This document shows, one piece after another, positions 13,326-21,938 of a DNA stretch of 33,008 nucleotides. Position 1 is the first letter of the stretch, and each line of letters starts with the position of its first letter. Made by a program: the position numbers and the translations under genes. The stretch is from MGBC108787 sp964430695. GTDB lineage: Bacteria > Bacillota_I > Bacilli_A > RF39 > UBA660. The notes beneath the pieces are model-generated. The model worked only from the letters and a program-made list of their open reading frames with translations. It did no database searches and had not been told where the DNA came from. Location: assembly GCA_964430695.1 (NCBI GenBank), contig CAYSFO010000010.1, forward strand, positions 1 to 33,008. Direction: 5' to 3'.

Positions 13326-13441
13326 TAGGCACCAAAAGGAGTCTATAAACTAAAAAAATTTATTTACACAATACAGTTTATAAAGTATTAGATATTCCTA
13401 TAGAACCAAAAAAGATAGAAAAAAGAAATCTATCTTTTTTG
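13326..13441 (+). ncRNA. possible small non-coding RNA with terminator
   Basis: This gene-free stretch lies between a promoter-like sequence (13292-13319) and a good intrinsic terminator, AAAGATAGA (13411-13419) with TCTATCTTT (13429-13437) and a T run. A dyad TATAAACT/AGTTTATA (13344-13382) lies inside. All forward frames contain early stops. The next gene has its own promoter after the terminator. A short independent RNA of about 115 bases is the simplest reading; a leader of the peptidase gene is an alternative. No known RNA family is recognised. Confidence 0.3.
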
Positions 13442-13457
13442 TTTACCAAAGGAAAAG

Positions 13458-13486
13458 TTGCATAGCAAAAGTATTCGCGATATACT
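13458..13486 (+). promoter_or_regulatory. promoter of the C1B peptidase gene
   Basis: TTGCAT (13458-13463) and TATACT (13481-13486) are 17 bases apart, about 40 bases upstream of the start codon. Confidence 0.6.
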
Positions 13487-13527
13487 TTTATTAAGTAAGA
13501 ATAGGATAGTAAATAGTAGGTGATAAA

Positions 13528-14709
13528 ATGAAAGAAATAAATAAATTCCATACAGAATATTTAGATAATACAGAGAATACCAAAATAGAAGAAAAAATAA
13601 AAAAAGAAGGACTTGCTAAAGCATGTTTAAACGAATCTTTAACCACAAGTTACGATTTTAATTTCAATCTTGAAATTCCTGAAGTTAAAATTTATGACCA
13701 AAAAAATAGCCATCAATGCAATATCTATGCTTTTTTAAGAGTGATAAAAAGTATCATGCAACAAGAAAATCCATCTATGAATGTAAAGAAATTAGATTTA
13801 TCAGCCAATTATTTAGATTTTTATGATAAATTTGAAAAAATTAATGCGCTATATGATGATTTATTATTTCAAGACAAAGTAACATTAGAAATGATTAATA
13901 CAAAAGTAAATTGTTATGTAGGTATTTATGGAACATTTTATTCTTGTAAAGAATTAGTTAAAAAATATGGTTTAGTACCCACGGAAGTAATGCCAGAAGC
14001 TAGTAGTAATTATAATGCCTATACAACTTTAGAATTATTAAAAGCAAAGATTAAATCTGATGCAACCCTTCTATTAAATAAAACAAATGAAAACATAGAA
14101 CTAATAAAAGACCAATTAATGAATGAAGCGTATACATTTTTAGCAAAAGTAATGGGTATGCCTCCCATTGATTTTAAATATCATGATGAGGTATTAACAC
14201 CAATAGAATTTAGGGAAAAATATGTACAATGTAACTTAGATGATTATGTAACAGTTACTTCTTATGATAAAGAAACTTTATTTAATAGCTATGCTTTTAC
14301 ACCAAAAGTTTACTTAGAAGAAAAAGAAGAAATTAGAACATTAAATATAAACGATATGAAAGAAGCCACGCTAAAACAATTACAAGATGGAATTGCTGTA
14401 TGGTTTTCTTGTGAAGAATCGACTACGTTAGATTATGATTTAAATATTTTAGATGATAAGACATATCGATATAATGAAATGTTAAATATAAAAGATTTAT
14501 CTAAAGAAGAAAAATATGCTTTGGATTTAATTAATTATGACCACGCTATGTGTATAACCGGAGCTTTAGTAGAAAATGGTAGAATTAAACAATTTAAAGT
14601 AGACAATAGCTTTGGTAAACATGGTAGTTATAAAGGACAATTAATTATGACAGATTCTTTTTTTGAAAACGATGTCATTACAATAATCATAAATAAAAAA
14701 TATTTATAG
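13528..14709 (+). CDS. C1B cysteine peptidase (aminopeptidase C / bleomycin hydrolase-like)
   Basis: The papain-fold triad of family C1B is visible: Cys in DQKNSHQCNIYAFLR (about residue 73), His in YDHAMCITG (about 336), and Asn in KVDNSFGKHGSYKGQLIM (about 357). PepC is a cytoplasmic hexameric aminopeptidase that trims peptides. This protein has 393 residues, shorter than the usual 440 or so, and the normally strict SGRCW around the Cys is SHQCN. It is therefore a diverged paralogue, and activity or specificity may differ. The start at 13528 follows AGGTGATAAA. mutY begins 8 bases after its stop, so the two are probably co-transcribed. Confidence 0.8.
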   Translation: MKEINKFHTEYLDNTENTKIEEKIKKEGLAKACLNESLTTSYDFNFNLEIPEVKIYDQKNSHQCNIYAFLRVIKSIMQQENPSMNVKKLDLSANYLDFYDKFEKINALYDDLLFQDKVTLEMINTKVNCYVGIYGTFYSCKELVKKYGLVPTEVMPEASSNYNAYTTLELLKAKIKSDATLLLNKTNENIELIKDQLMNEAYTFLAKVMGMPPIDFKYHDEVLTPIEFREKYVQCNLDDYVTVTSYDKETLFNSYAFTPKVYLEEKEEIRTLNINDMKEATLKQLQDGIAVWFSCEESTTLDYDLNILDDKTYRYNEMLNIKDLSKEEKYALDLINYDHAMCITGALVENGRIKQFKVDNSFGKHGSYKGQLIMTDSFFENDVITIIINKKYL

Positions 14710-14717
14710 GAAAACTT

Positions 14718-15746
14718 ATGCGACAAATAACAAATGACTTAATAACATGGTATCAAGAAAACAAACGTGATTTGCCTTGGCGTCACACTAAAAATCCTTA
14801 CTATATATGGATAAGTGAAATCATGTTACAACAAACAAGGGTAGAGGCAGTAAAAATATATTATGAAAGATTTATAAAACGCCTTCCTACATTAAAAGAT
14901 TTAGCAGAAGTTTCAGAAGACGAATTATTAAAACTCTGGGAAGGACTTGGTTATTATAGCCGAGTTAGAAATATGCAAAAAGCTGCTAAGATGCTAATTT
15001 GTAATGGAAAAGAAAACCTTCCTAACACCAAAGAAGAGTTACTAGCCCTTCCAGGTATTGGAGAATATACAGCGGGAGCTATTTTATCCATTGCATTTGA
15101 TAAGCCAAGTATTGCCATTGATGGAAATGTTTATCGTGTTTTAGGTAGATTTTATGCAATTAAAGACTCTATTTCCAAATCTTCTACGTATGCTATTTAC
15201 GCCTCCCACATGAAAAAAATACTCCCAAAAGAAAATGCAGGAGATTTTACCCAAAGTTTTATGGATTTAGGTAGTTTAATTTGTACACCTAAAAATCCGA
15301 AATGTAATGAATGTCCTCTTAAAAAGAACTGCCAAGCAAGGAAATTAAACAAACAAGAACTTTTTCCTGTAAAAGATAAGAAAAAAGAACAAAAAATAGA
15401 AGAACGTTCTATCTTCTTATTGATATATAAAAATAAAATTGCCATTCAAAAAAGAGAAAATAAAGGATTACTCGCTTCTATGTATGAATTTCCAAATACG
15501 TTACAGATCACTTCTATAATCGATATAGAAAATGACTTATTAGAGCAAAATATTTCCTTTCAATCCGTAATGGAAGTTGGAGAAAGTAAGCATATCTTTT
15601 CTCATGTAATTTGGTATATGAAAGGCTATTTAATTGAACTAAAAGAACCATTAAAAGAATATATATGGGTAACAAAAGAAGAATTACAAGAAAAGTATTC
15701 TATTCCTAGTGCTTTTTCTTACTTTTATAATTATTTAATAAAATAG
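14718..15746 (+). CDS. mutY: A/G-specific adenine glycosylase MutY
   Basis: MutY removes adenine mispaired with 8-oxoguanine. The protein has WISEIMLQQTRV (catalytic Glu), a helix-hairpin-helix LLALPGIGEYTAGAI, the catalytic Asp in AIDGNVYRVLGRF, and an Fe-S cluster with four Cys spaced C-x6-C-x2-C-x5-C (CTPKNPKCNECPLKKNC). A C-terminal Nudix-like domain begins near residue 230 (FLLIYKNKIAIQKRE...SHIFSHVIWYMKGY) and recognises the 8-oxoG strand. The length of 342 residues is normal. The start follows AGGAAAACTT. It probably shares a transcript with the preceding peptidase gene. Confidence 0.93.
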   Translation: MRQITNDLITWYQENKRDLPWRHTKNPYYIWISEIMLQQTRVEAVKIYYERFIKRLPTLKDLAEVSEDELLKLWEGLGYYSRVRNMQKAAKMLICNGKENLPNTKEELLALPGIGEYTAGAILSIAFDKPSIAIDGNVYRVLGRFYAIKDSISKSSTYAIYASHMKKILPKENAGDFTQSFMDLGSLICTPKNPKCNECPLKKNCQARKLNKQELFPVKDKKKEQKIEERSIFLLIYKNKIAIQKRENKGLLASMYEFPNTLQITSIIDIENDLLEQNISFQSVMEVGESKHIFSHVIWYMKGYLIELKEPLKEYIWVTKEELQEKYSIPSAFSYFYNYLIK

Positions 15747-15802
15747 ACATATATAAGCTCTATACTTTTTTCTTTCGCATATAATACACTAGGTGATAAT
15801 TT

Positions 15803-16618
15803 GTGAGAAAAGGGATTGACGTTTCCTCTTATCAAGGAAGAATAGATTGGGAACGAGTAAAGCCATATATTGATTTTGCAATCATTCGATGTGGCTGGGG
15901 AAATGATATAAGAAGTCAAGATGACGTCTATTTTGAAAGAAATGCCCAGATGTGCAAAGAATTAGGAATTCCTTTTGGAGTTTATTTATTTAGCTATGCA
16001 ACCAACTTGGATGATGCAAGAAGTGAAGTGAGACATACACTTCGTTTAATTCGTGATAAAAAATTAGAATACCCAGTATTCTTAGACGTGGAAGCTAGAA
16101 GACAAATGGCTTTACCTAAAGAAGATTTAATAGAAATTGTAAAATATTATTGTGAAGAAATGCAAAAAGAAGGGTACTATGTAGGAATCTATGCAAGTTT
16201 GGACCGCTTTAAAAGTAATTTAGATTCCAAAGAACTAGATCCATTTGATAAATGGGTGGCAGAATGGAATGACCGTTTTACATACGAAGGAAAAGCGGGA
16301 ATGTGGCAAAATACTTCTTATGAAGAAATCGCAGGAATACGTGGTAGAGTCGATGGAGATGTCGCTTTCTATGACTATCCGAAAATTATTCGTGAGGCAG
16401 GTTTAAATCATTTAGGAGAAGAAACCCTAAAATATCAGGTTGGAGATACGATTTATGTTAGTGGAGATATTTATGAAGATAGTAGTGCTACAAGAGTTTT
16501 AAAAAGCGTATGTGATGAAGAAAAACGAATTGAAAGCATAGTAGAAAATGCCATAGCGCCTTATAAAATTAATGAAGGTTATGTCAAACAAAGTGATGTT
16601 TATAAAAAAGAAAGTTAA
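15803..16618 (+). CDS. GH25 family lysozyme (muramidase)
   Basis: The N-terminal 195 residues match glycoside hydrolase family 25: KGIDVSSYQGRIDWERV at the start, AIIRCGWG, FGVYLFSYAT, the acidic pair in YPVFLDVEA, YVGIYAS and WVAEWND. These enzymes cleave the N-acetylmuramic acid bond of peptidoglycan. No signal peptide is seen, so export would need lysis, a holin or a non-classical route, or the enzyme acts inside. A short C-terminal region (VGDTIYVSGDIYED onward) looks like a small beta domain, perhaps cell-wall binding, ending in a charged helix. The start is GTG at 15803 after AGGTGATAATTT. A TATAAT is at 15780-15785. Confidence 0.88.
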   Translation: MRKGIDVSSYQGRIDWERVKPYIDFAIIRCGWGNDIRSQDDVYFERNAQMCKELGIPFGVYLFSYATNLDDARSEVRHTLRLIRDKKLEYPVFLDVEARRQMALPKEDLIEIVKYYCEEMQKEGYYVGIYASLDRFKSNLDSKELDPFDKWVAEWNDRFTYEGKAGMWQNTSYEEIAGIRGRVDGDVAFYDYPKIIREAGLNHLGEETLKYQVGDTIYVSGDIYEDSSATRVLKSVCDEEKRIESIVENAIAPYKINEGYVKQSDVYKKES

Positions 16619-16631
16619 TATTTGTTAAAAT

Positions 16632-16655
16632 GCACCTAGTAGTGGGTGCTTTTTC
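16632..16655 (+). terminator. terminator of the GH25 gene
   Basis: GCACC (16632-16636) with GGTGC (16645-16649), followed by T5. It separates the lysozyme from the Ku operon. Confidence 0.7.
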
Positions 16656-16732
16656 ATTGTTTTATAAAACTACCTATATATCTTTTGAATAATTTCTTCC
16701 CTTTTAAAGCATAATTGACTTAAGGTGATAAT

Positions 16733-17476
16733 ATGGCAAATATACATAGTGCAATTTCATTTGGACTTGTAAACATTCCGATTGTTTATAATCCAATCAT
16801 AAAAAATAATGATACCTCATTTAACCAATTGCATAAAAAATGTTTAAATCGCATTCATTATCAAAAATACTGTGACCATTGTAAGAAAATAGTAAAAGAA
16901 GCAGATTTAGTAAAAGGCTATGAATACGAAAAAGGAGAATTTGTAACTTTTACAAAAGAAGAATTAAATAACCTACAAATTGATTCAAAAGATGCAATTG
17001 AAATAGTTGCTTTTGTTCCCAATGAAGAAATACCTTCTTTCTACTATGAAAAAAGTTATATTCTAACCTCTCCTAAAAAAGCAAAAGCCTATTCTCTATT
17101 TTTAGAAGTGTTAAAAAAGACAAAAAAAGTAGCAGTAGCCAAAACTTCCATTGGAACAAAATTTTATTATTGTCTTCTTCGCTACTGTGAAGGAAATATT
17201 TTAATGTCTACAATGTATTTTGAAGAGGAAGTTAATATTCCAGAAAATGTTCTAGAAGCAAAATTTAGTAAAAAAGAATTAGACTTAGCCTTAGAACTCG
17301 TAAACCATTTATCAGACCATTTTAAACCAGAAACCTATGAAGATGATTATCAACATCAAATTAAAGAAGCCATTGAAAAGAAAATTGAGGGAAAAGCAAT
17401 CCCTAAAAAAGAAAAGAAAAAGAAACCATCTATGAAAGATTTAGTTACCTCGTTACAAAAAAGTTTGGAAGCTTAA
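16733..17476 (+). CDS. ku: bacterial non-homologous end-joining protein Ku
   Basis: Ku forms a homodimeric ring that threads broken DNA ends and recruits the repair ligase. The start MANIHSAISFGLVNIPI is the typical bacterial Ku N-terminus, followed by LHKKCLNRIHYQKYCDHC, VKGYEYEKGEFVTFTKEEL (the most conserved block) and a central KAYSLFLEVLKKTKKVAVAK. The C-terminus is a lysine-rich tail (KKEKKKKPSMKDLV) of the kind that helps DNA binding. 247 residues is at the short end for the family. The gene has an AGGTGATAAT ribosome site. The DNA ligase gene starts one base after its stop, so they form one operon. Confidence 0.93.
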   Translation: MANIHSAISFGLVNIPIVYNPIIKNNDTSFNQLHKKCLNRIHYQKYCDHCKKIVKEADLVKGYEYEKGEFVTFTKEELNNLQIDSKDAIEIVAFVPNEEIPSFYYEKSYILTSPKKAKAYSLFLEVLKKTKKVAVAKTSIGTKFYYCLLRYCEGNILMSTMYFEEEVNIPENVLEAKFSKKELDLALELVNHLSDHFKPETYEDDYQHQIKEAIEKKIEGKAIPKKEKKKKPSMKDLVTSLQKSLEA

Positions 17477-17477
17477 A

Positions 17478-18359
17478 ATGAAATTTAAGATTCCTTTTTT
17501 TCCAATGCTTCTAAAAGAAATAGAAGTACCCTTTGATGATGAAAAGTTTTTATACGAAATAAAGTTTGATGGATTAAGAGCGATAATTCATGTTGGCAAA
17601 AATACCTTTCATATTTATAATCGGCATAAAAAAGAAATTACTGAACTTTATCCAGAACTTATCCACATAAAAGAGGGAATAAAAGAAGATTGTATATTAG
17701 ATGGTGAAATCGTTTTATTTGATAAGAATCTTCCTAGTTTTTCGAAATTGCAAGAAAGAAGTCATTTAAAAGACAAAAATAAAATACAGCATTATTCAGA
17801 ACATTATCCTGTCTGTTTTATGGCATTTGATTGTCTATATAAAGAAAAAGATTTGACGAATAAAACACTACTCGAACGAAAGCAAATATTAAATACGATT
17901 AAAGATAATAACTACTTAATCAAAACGAAATATATTCTAAAAGAGGGAAAGAAGTTATTTAAAAAAATACAAAAAATGCATCTAGAAGGAATTGTTGCTA
18001 AAAAAATAGATAGCGTATACCTTATAAATACAAGAAGCGAAGATTGGATAAAAATAAAAAACTGGAAGCAAGAAACCTTTCTTATTGGAGGATATGTAGA
18101 CGAAAAAGAAAAAGCAATCATTACCCTTTTTCTAGGAGAGTACCGTAATCAGAAATTTTATTTTGTTGGTAAAGTAATAGCAGGTAAAAAACAAGAAATA
18201 TACAATAAAATCAAAAAAGAACAAATAAAAAAAACAACTCCTTTTTGTGATTTCGAAGATAAAGAGATAAATTATTTAAAACCCAAATTAAGTTGTGAAA
18301 TTGCTTACATAGAAAGAACAAAAAATAATCATTTAAGACAGCCTATTTTTAAAAAATAA
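17478..18359 (+). CDS. ATP-dependent DNA ligase, LigD ligase-domain type
   Basis: The adenylation lysine lies in YEIKFDGLRA (KxDG), followed by YNRHKKEIT, LDGEIVLFD, FMAFDCLY, EGIVAKK and WIKIKNWK, the ordered nucleotidyltransferase motifs. A C-terminal OB-fold part (FLIGGYVDEK...YFVGKVIAGK) completes the ligase. This is only the ligase module. The polymerase and nuclease domains found in many LigD proteins are absent, and no separate genes for them occur in the window. With Ku directly upstream it makes a minimal two-gene end-joining system. The start ATG at 17478 follows the Ku stop by one base; translation is probably coupled, using GGAAGC in the Ku end as a weak ribosome site. Confidence 0.9.
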   Translation: MKFKIPFFPMLLKEIEVPFDDEKFLYEIKFDGLRAIIHVGKNTFHIYNRHKKEITELYPELIHIKEGIKEDCILDGEIVLFDKNLPSFSKLQERSHLKDKNKIQHYSEHYPVCFMAFDCLYKEKDLTNKTLLERKQILNTIKDNNYLIKTKYILKEGKKLFKKIQKMHLEGIVAKKIDSVYLINTRSEDWIKIKNWKQETFLIGGYVDEKEKAIITLFLGEYRNQKFYFVGKVIAGKKQEIYNKIKKEQIKKTTPFCDFEDKEINYLKPKLSCEIAYIERTKNNHLRQPIFKK

Positions 18360-18426
18360 ATTTTTTATTCTGTTGTTTACTTGTAAAAGACTTTTATTTT
18401 TGATATTATATGTGTATGGTGATAAT

Positions 18427-19842
18427 ATGAACTATAATAAGATTCTTAAAAGAGAAACCAAAGTCATTGCTTATGTAGTTGTTTGTTTAACTTTAGCGGT
18501 TATGGGAGTAAGTTATGCTTTGTTTTTACAAGTCAATCATAATACAAAAAACCAAGTCGTAAATGCAGGTAGTTTAGAAATTACATATAGCCAAGGGAAT
18601 ATGATTACTGTAGATGAAGATGCTGAAAAGAATTGTTTAATGCCGCAAAGCGATGAAGAAGGATCTAAAACTGGGGGATGTAAATTTGAATTAAGCATTA
18701 CGAATAAAGGAACTTTACCAGTACAATACAATCTTTTAATTTATGATAATACAGATACAGAAGAAACGGAGTTACCAGCTGATGCTCAATTTGTTAGTCA
18801 TTCTTTAGTAAGACATTCTTTAAAAAAACAATATTCTAACGAAGAAATAAGTCATATCGTGACCCCGGCAGCTGCCTTAAGCACATTAACTCCTTATAAT
18901 AAAGATAACTCTAAAAAAGTATTAGAAACATCTATTATTGATGTTGGAGAAACAATAACATTTACTTTAAATATATGGATAAGTGAAGATGCAACTGCAG
19001 CAATTGTAGGACAATATGTTTATTTAAAACTAGATGTTGTTGGAACAGTTTTTGAACAAGAAACAGCAATACAAGCACTTACTTCTTCGATGGACGTAAG
19101 TGGATTAACGGAAATTGTATCTGATGCGAGTAGTGCAGATGAAAATATGAATAAAGAATATCGTTATGTTGGTTCAAATCCGAACAATTATGTTTATTTC
19201 AATTGCAGTAATGATGCAGATTTTACTACTTGTGAAAAATGGAGAATTTTAGGAGTCTATAATGTTTTAAATGGAACACAAACAGAAAATCGTATTAAAA
19301 TAATTAAAGATACAAGCGATACTGTTCTATCTTGGGATTCTAATAGTGGTGTTTCGTATGATTCTTCTACTTTATATACTTATTTAAACACAGATTATTA
19401 TAATGGGCTAAGCTCTTCTGCCAAAGGAAAAATGAATAGTGCAACTTATCAACTTGGTGGAGCAGATACGTTGGATATAAATAGCAAAGCATTATATAAC
19501 CAAGAAGTTAACTCTACACATTACATGCTGACAAATGTTGGCCTTATGAGTGTTAGTGATTATGCTTTTGCGAGTGGCCTAAGTGATGCAGATACTATTC
19601 AAAATATTGCTTCGATGAATGCAAATAACTGGTTGTATAAAGAGCAAGAAGAGTGGTTTATCAATAAAACAGAAAGTAGCACAGCAGAGTTACAAGTTTT
19701 CTCTAAAGCAACAGATGGTACAATTACAACGAGTGCTACCGCAGAACAAAAATTAATTCGACCAGTTGTGTATTTAGCCAAAGATATTAAAATTATTGGT
19801 GGAAACGGCTCAAGTTCCAATCCATATACATTATCAAAATAG
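18427..19842 (+). CDS. secreted surface protein with TasA/camelysin-like N-terminus
   Basis: A hydrophobic segment (about residues 11-31, VIAYVVVCLTLAVMGVSYAL) acts as a signal peptide or anchor. Right after it comes VNAGSLEITYSQG, which has the look of the TasA/camelysin (M73-like) group, where a short spacer leads to a GxL(D/E)(I/L) strand. The middle has Ig-like beta sequence with NKGTLPVQYNL and TFTLNIWIS. The C-terminal half (YRYVGSNPNNYVYFNC through RPVVYLAKDIKIIGGNGSSSNPYTL) resembles modules of unknown function in surface proteins of gut Bacilli. ATG 18427 is preferred over the upstream frame since GGTGATAAT precedes it. TasA-like fibre or adhesion roles are inference. Confidence 0.6.
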   Translation: MNYNKILKRETKVIAYVVVCLTLAVMGVSYALFLQVNHNTKNQVVNAGSLEITYSQGNMITVDEDAEKNCLMPQSDEEGSKTGGCKFELSITNKGTLPVQYNLLIYDNTDTEETELPADAQFVSHSLVRHSLKKQYSNEEISHIVTPAAALSTLTPYNKDNSKKVLETSIIDVGETITFTLNIWISEDATAAIVGQYVYLKLDVVGTVFEQETAIQALTSSMDVSGLTEIVSDASSADENMNKEYRYVGSNPNNYVYFNCSNDADFTTCEKWRILGVYNVLNGTQTENRIKIIKDTSDTVLSWDSNSGVSYDSSTLYTYLNTDYYNGLSSSAKGKMNSATYQLGGADTLDINSKALYNQEVNSTHYMLTNVGLMSVSDYAFASGLSDADTIQNIASMNANNWLYKEQEEWFINKTESSTAELQVFSKATDGTITTSATAEQKLIRPVVYLAKDIKIIGGNGSSSNPYTLSK

Positions 19843-19862
19843 CTGTAAAAAGCTATTTTTTT
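19838..19862 (+). terminator. terminator of the surface protein gene
   Basis: AAATAGCT (19837-19844) with AGCTATTT (19851-19858), a 6-base loop and a T run. It overlaps the stop codon. Confidence 0.8.
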
Positions 19863-19881
19863 AAAAGAGTCAGGTGATCAA

Positions 19882-20211
19882 ATGAAAAAGTATATGAAAA
19901 ATTACATACAAGAATTAGAAAATTGTATAAAAGAGAAAAGAAAATATAATGAAAAAGAAATAGAAGAATTAAAAATTAAAATCAGTTATTTTCAGCATGA
20001 AAGACTTATCCATTTATTAGTAACAATTGCCTTTGCCTTTTTAACTCTTATTTTTATGGCTTTAGGTATGCTTTCCTATCTCTTTTTAATTCCATTTGCC
20101 ATTTTAATTGTATTTTTAATATTTTATATCTTTCATTATTTCTATTTAGAAAATAGCGTGCAATATATGTATAAATTATATGATCAAATGATGAAGATTT
20201 CTAAAAAATAA
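19882..20211 (+). CDS. small membrane protein with N-terminal coiled coil
   Basis: 109 residues. The first 40 are a charged helix likely to form a coiled coil (QELENCIKEKRKYNEKEIEELKIK). Two hydrophobic helices follow (about residues 44-64 and 66-88) and then a short basic tail. The ribosome site is AGGTGATCAA. It lies between the surface protein and a methyltransferase, with a terminator before it. I recognise no family. Confidence 0.65.
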   Translation: MKKYMKNYIQELENCIKEKRKYNEKEIEELKIKISYFQHERLIHLLVTIAFAFLTLIFMALGMLSYLFLIPFAILIVFLIFYIFHYFYLENSVQYMYKLYDQMMKISKK

Positions 20212-20240
20212 AAAGAATGTAATATTGGAGTTGTGAAATT

Positions 20241-20954
20241 ATGTATAACAAACAATTTTGTAAAATTTATAACGAGTATGGATGGAATTATTTTTCTTTG
20301 ACTATGGGTAAGGCTATCCTGGATTATTTTAAAGAAAATCACATTTCTATTCATAACCATCTTGATTTATGTTCTGGAACAGGTGATTTATGTAAATTCT
20401 TTTATGAGAAAGGACTTCAAACCAAAGGCGTTGATCTTTCAGAAGAAATGATAAAAATCTCTAAAAATAAGTTTCCATTTATTGATTTTTCTTGTTGTGA
20501 TGTATTGAAGTATGTTGATGATAATAAATATAATCTTGTAACATGTACTTGTGACTCTATCAATCATATTTTGGATAACAATGACCTAAAAAAACTATTT
20601 ACCAATGTATATAATTTTCTAGGGAACAATGGCTATTTTATATTTGATGCTGTTGATAGAAATACTATTTTATTCAATCAAAATGTGGATAGTATACGTG
20701 AGAATGGTATTAAAGTTGTGTATTATTTGACAGAACTTCCGAATACAAAAATGAACATGAATATCAAAGTATATGATAAAAATACGCTTATACATGAAGA
20801 AAATATAATAGAAAAACTTTATTCTTCTAAAGAATTAATTCAATTATTGGAAGACATTGGTTTTGAAATTGAAAAATGTGATAAGCAAATATTAGATGAG
20901 GAACAACGTTTACAAAATAAAATATATATGATTGCTAAACGTTCAAAGGTTTAA
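20241..20954 (+). CDS. class I SAM-dependent methyltransferase
   Basis: The Rossmann-type SAM site is clear: HLDLCSGTGDLCKFF is motif I, GVDLSEEMIKISK supplies the acidic residue binding the ribose, FSCCDVL is the adenine-binding stretch, and TCTCDSINHIL is motif IV. The C-terminal part (KVYDKNTLIHEENI...YSSKELIQLLEDIGFEIEKC) is typical of small-molecule or protein methyltransferases of the Methyltransf_25/11 group. The substrate is unknown. 237 residues. The DHH gene begins 16 bases after its stop and may be co-transcribed. Confidence 0.85.
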   Translation: MYNKQFCKIYNEYGWNYFSLTMGKAILDYFKENHISIHNHLDLCSGTGDLCKFFYEKGLQTKGVDLSEEMIKISKNKFPFIDFSCCDVLKYVDDNKYNLVTCTCDSINHILDNNDLKKLFTNVYNFLGNNGYFIFDAVDRNTILFNQNVDSIRENGIKVVYYLTELPNTKMNMNIKVYDKNTLIHEENIIEKLYSSKELIQLLEDIGFEIEKCDKQILDEEQRLQNKIYMIAKRSKV

Positions 20955-20970
20955 GAAGGAGAAAAAGAAA

Positions 20971-21903
20971 ATGGAAAAAATTTGTTTAATTACCCACATC
21001 GCTGATCCAGATGGAGCGTTTCCCATCATTTTATCTAAATTGGTGTTTTCGGATACTGACACTTTTTCTTGTGAAATTAGTGAAGTAGATACTATTTTAG
21101 AAGATATTATAAAAAAGAACGATAAATATGACCAAATTTATATAGTTGATTTAAATATTGGAGATACATTAGCAGAAACAATTAACAAGGATGAAAAATT
21201 AAAAGAAAAAATAAGTGTATATGACCATCATGAAAGTGAATTTTATTTAAACAAATATCCTTTTATTCATGTTGTTGTAGAAAAAAATGATAGAAAAGAA
21301 TGTGGAACGACTCTTTTTTATCAACATTTAAAAGAGATTTGCGAGAAAGAGATTTTAAATAAAGAAGCTTTAAAACAAATGATAGAACTAGTACGTCAAC
21401 TAGATACTTATGACTTTGATGATAAAAAAGAAGAAGCTTTTAAACTTGGAAATTTATATAGTATTTATGGACGTGAAAGATATATTGAACATTTTACTAA
21501 TTTCATTTTAGAAAATGATGAATTTTATTTTACGGAAATGGAAAAAGTAATGCTAGAAATCGAGGATGAACGAAACAAGCATTATATTGAAGAAAAAATG
21601 AAACATGTGAAGAAAGCGAAAATTAACGGAATATCTGTTGGTATTGTCTTTGCAGAGCACAACCGTTCCTATCTAGGGCAGGTGATGGCTACTCAAATTC
21701 CTGACATTGATATTGCTGTCGTTATTAATGTAGACCGTTCTGTAAGTTATCGAGCAGATAAAGAAGAAGTAGATGTAAACGTTATAGCAGTACCTTGTGG
21801 TGGAGGAGGCCATAAACACGCTGGAGGCAGTCCATTACCTATGGACTTACAAGAAAAAATATGTGAATATATTTTTAAAGATATCGAATGGGAGCATAAG
21901 TAA
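20971..21903 (+). CDS. DHH/DHHA1 phosphoesterase (NrnB-like oligoribonuclease)
   Basis: The N-terminal DHH domain has THIADPDGA (metal-binding Asp residues), IVDLNIGDT and the signature YDHHES. The C-terminal DHHA1 domain has VDRSVSYRA and the glycine motif GGGGHKHAGG that binds the nucleotide end. The family hydrolyses short RNAs or cyclic nucleotides; the compact 310-residue form resembles NrnB. The start ATG at 20971 follows AAGGAGAAAAAGAAA; the in-frame upstream extension to 20932 overlaps the methyltransferase and lacks a ribosome site. Exact substrate is inferred. Confidence 0.85.
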   Translation: MEKICLITHIADPDGAFPIILSKLVFSDTDTFSCEISEVDTILEDIIKKNDKYDQIYIVDLNIGDTLAETINKDEKLKEKISVYDHHESEFYLNKYPFIHVVVEKNDRKECGTTLFYQHLKEICEKEILNKEALKQMIELVRQLDTYDFDDKKEEAFKLGNLYSIYGRERYIEHFTNFILENDEFYFTEMEKVMLEIEDERNKHYIEEKMKHVKKAKINGISVGIVFAEHNRSYLGQVMATQIPDIDIAVVINVDRSVSYRADKEEVDVNVIAVPCGGGGHKHAGGSPLPMDLQEKICEYIFKDIEWEHK

Positions 21904-21938
21904 GAAATATTACTAATTAAATCAGAATAGCCTATATT

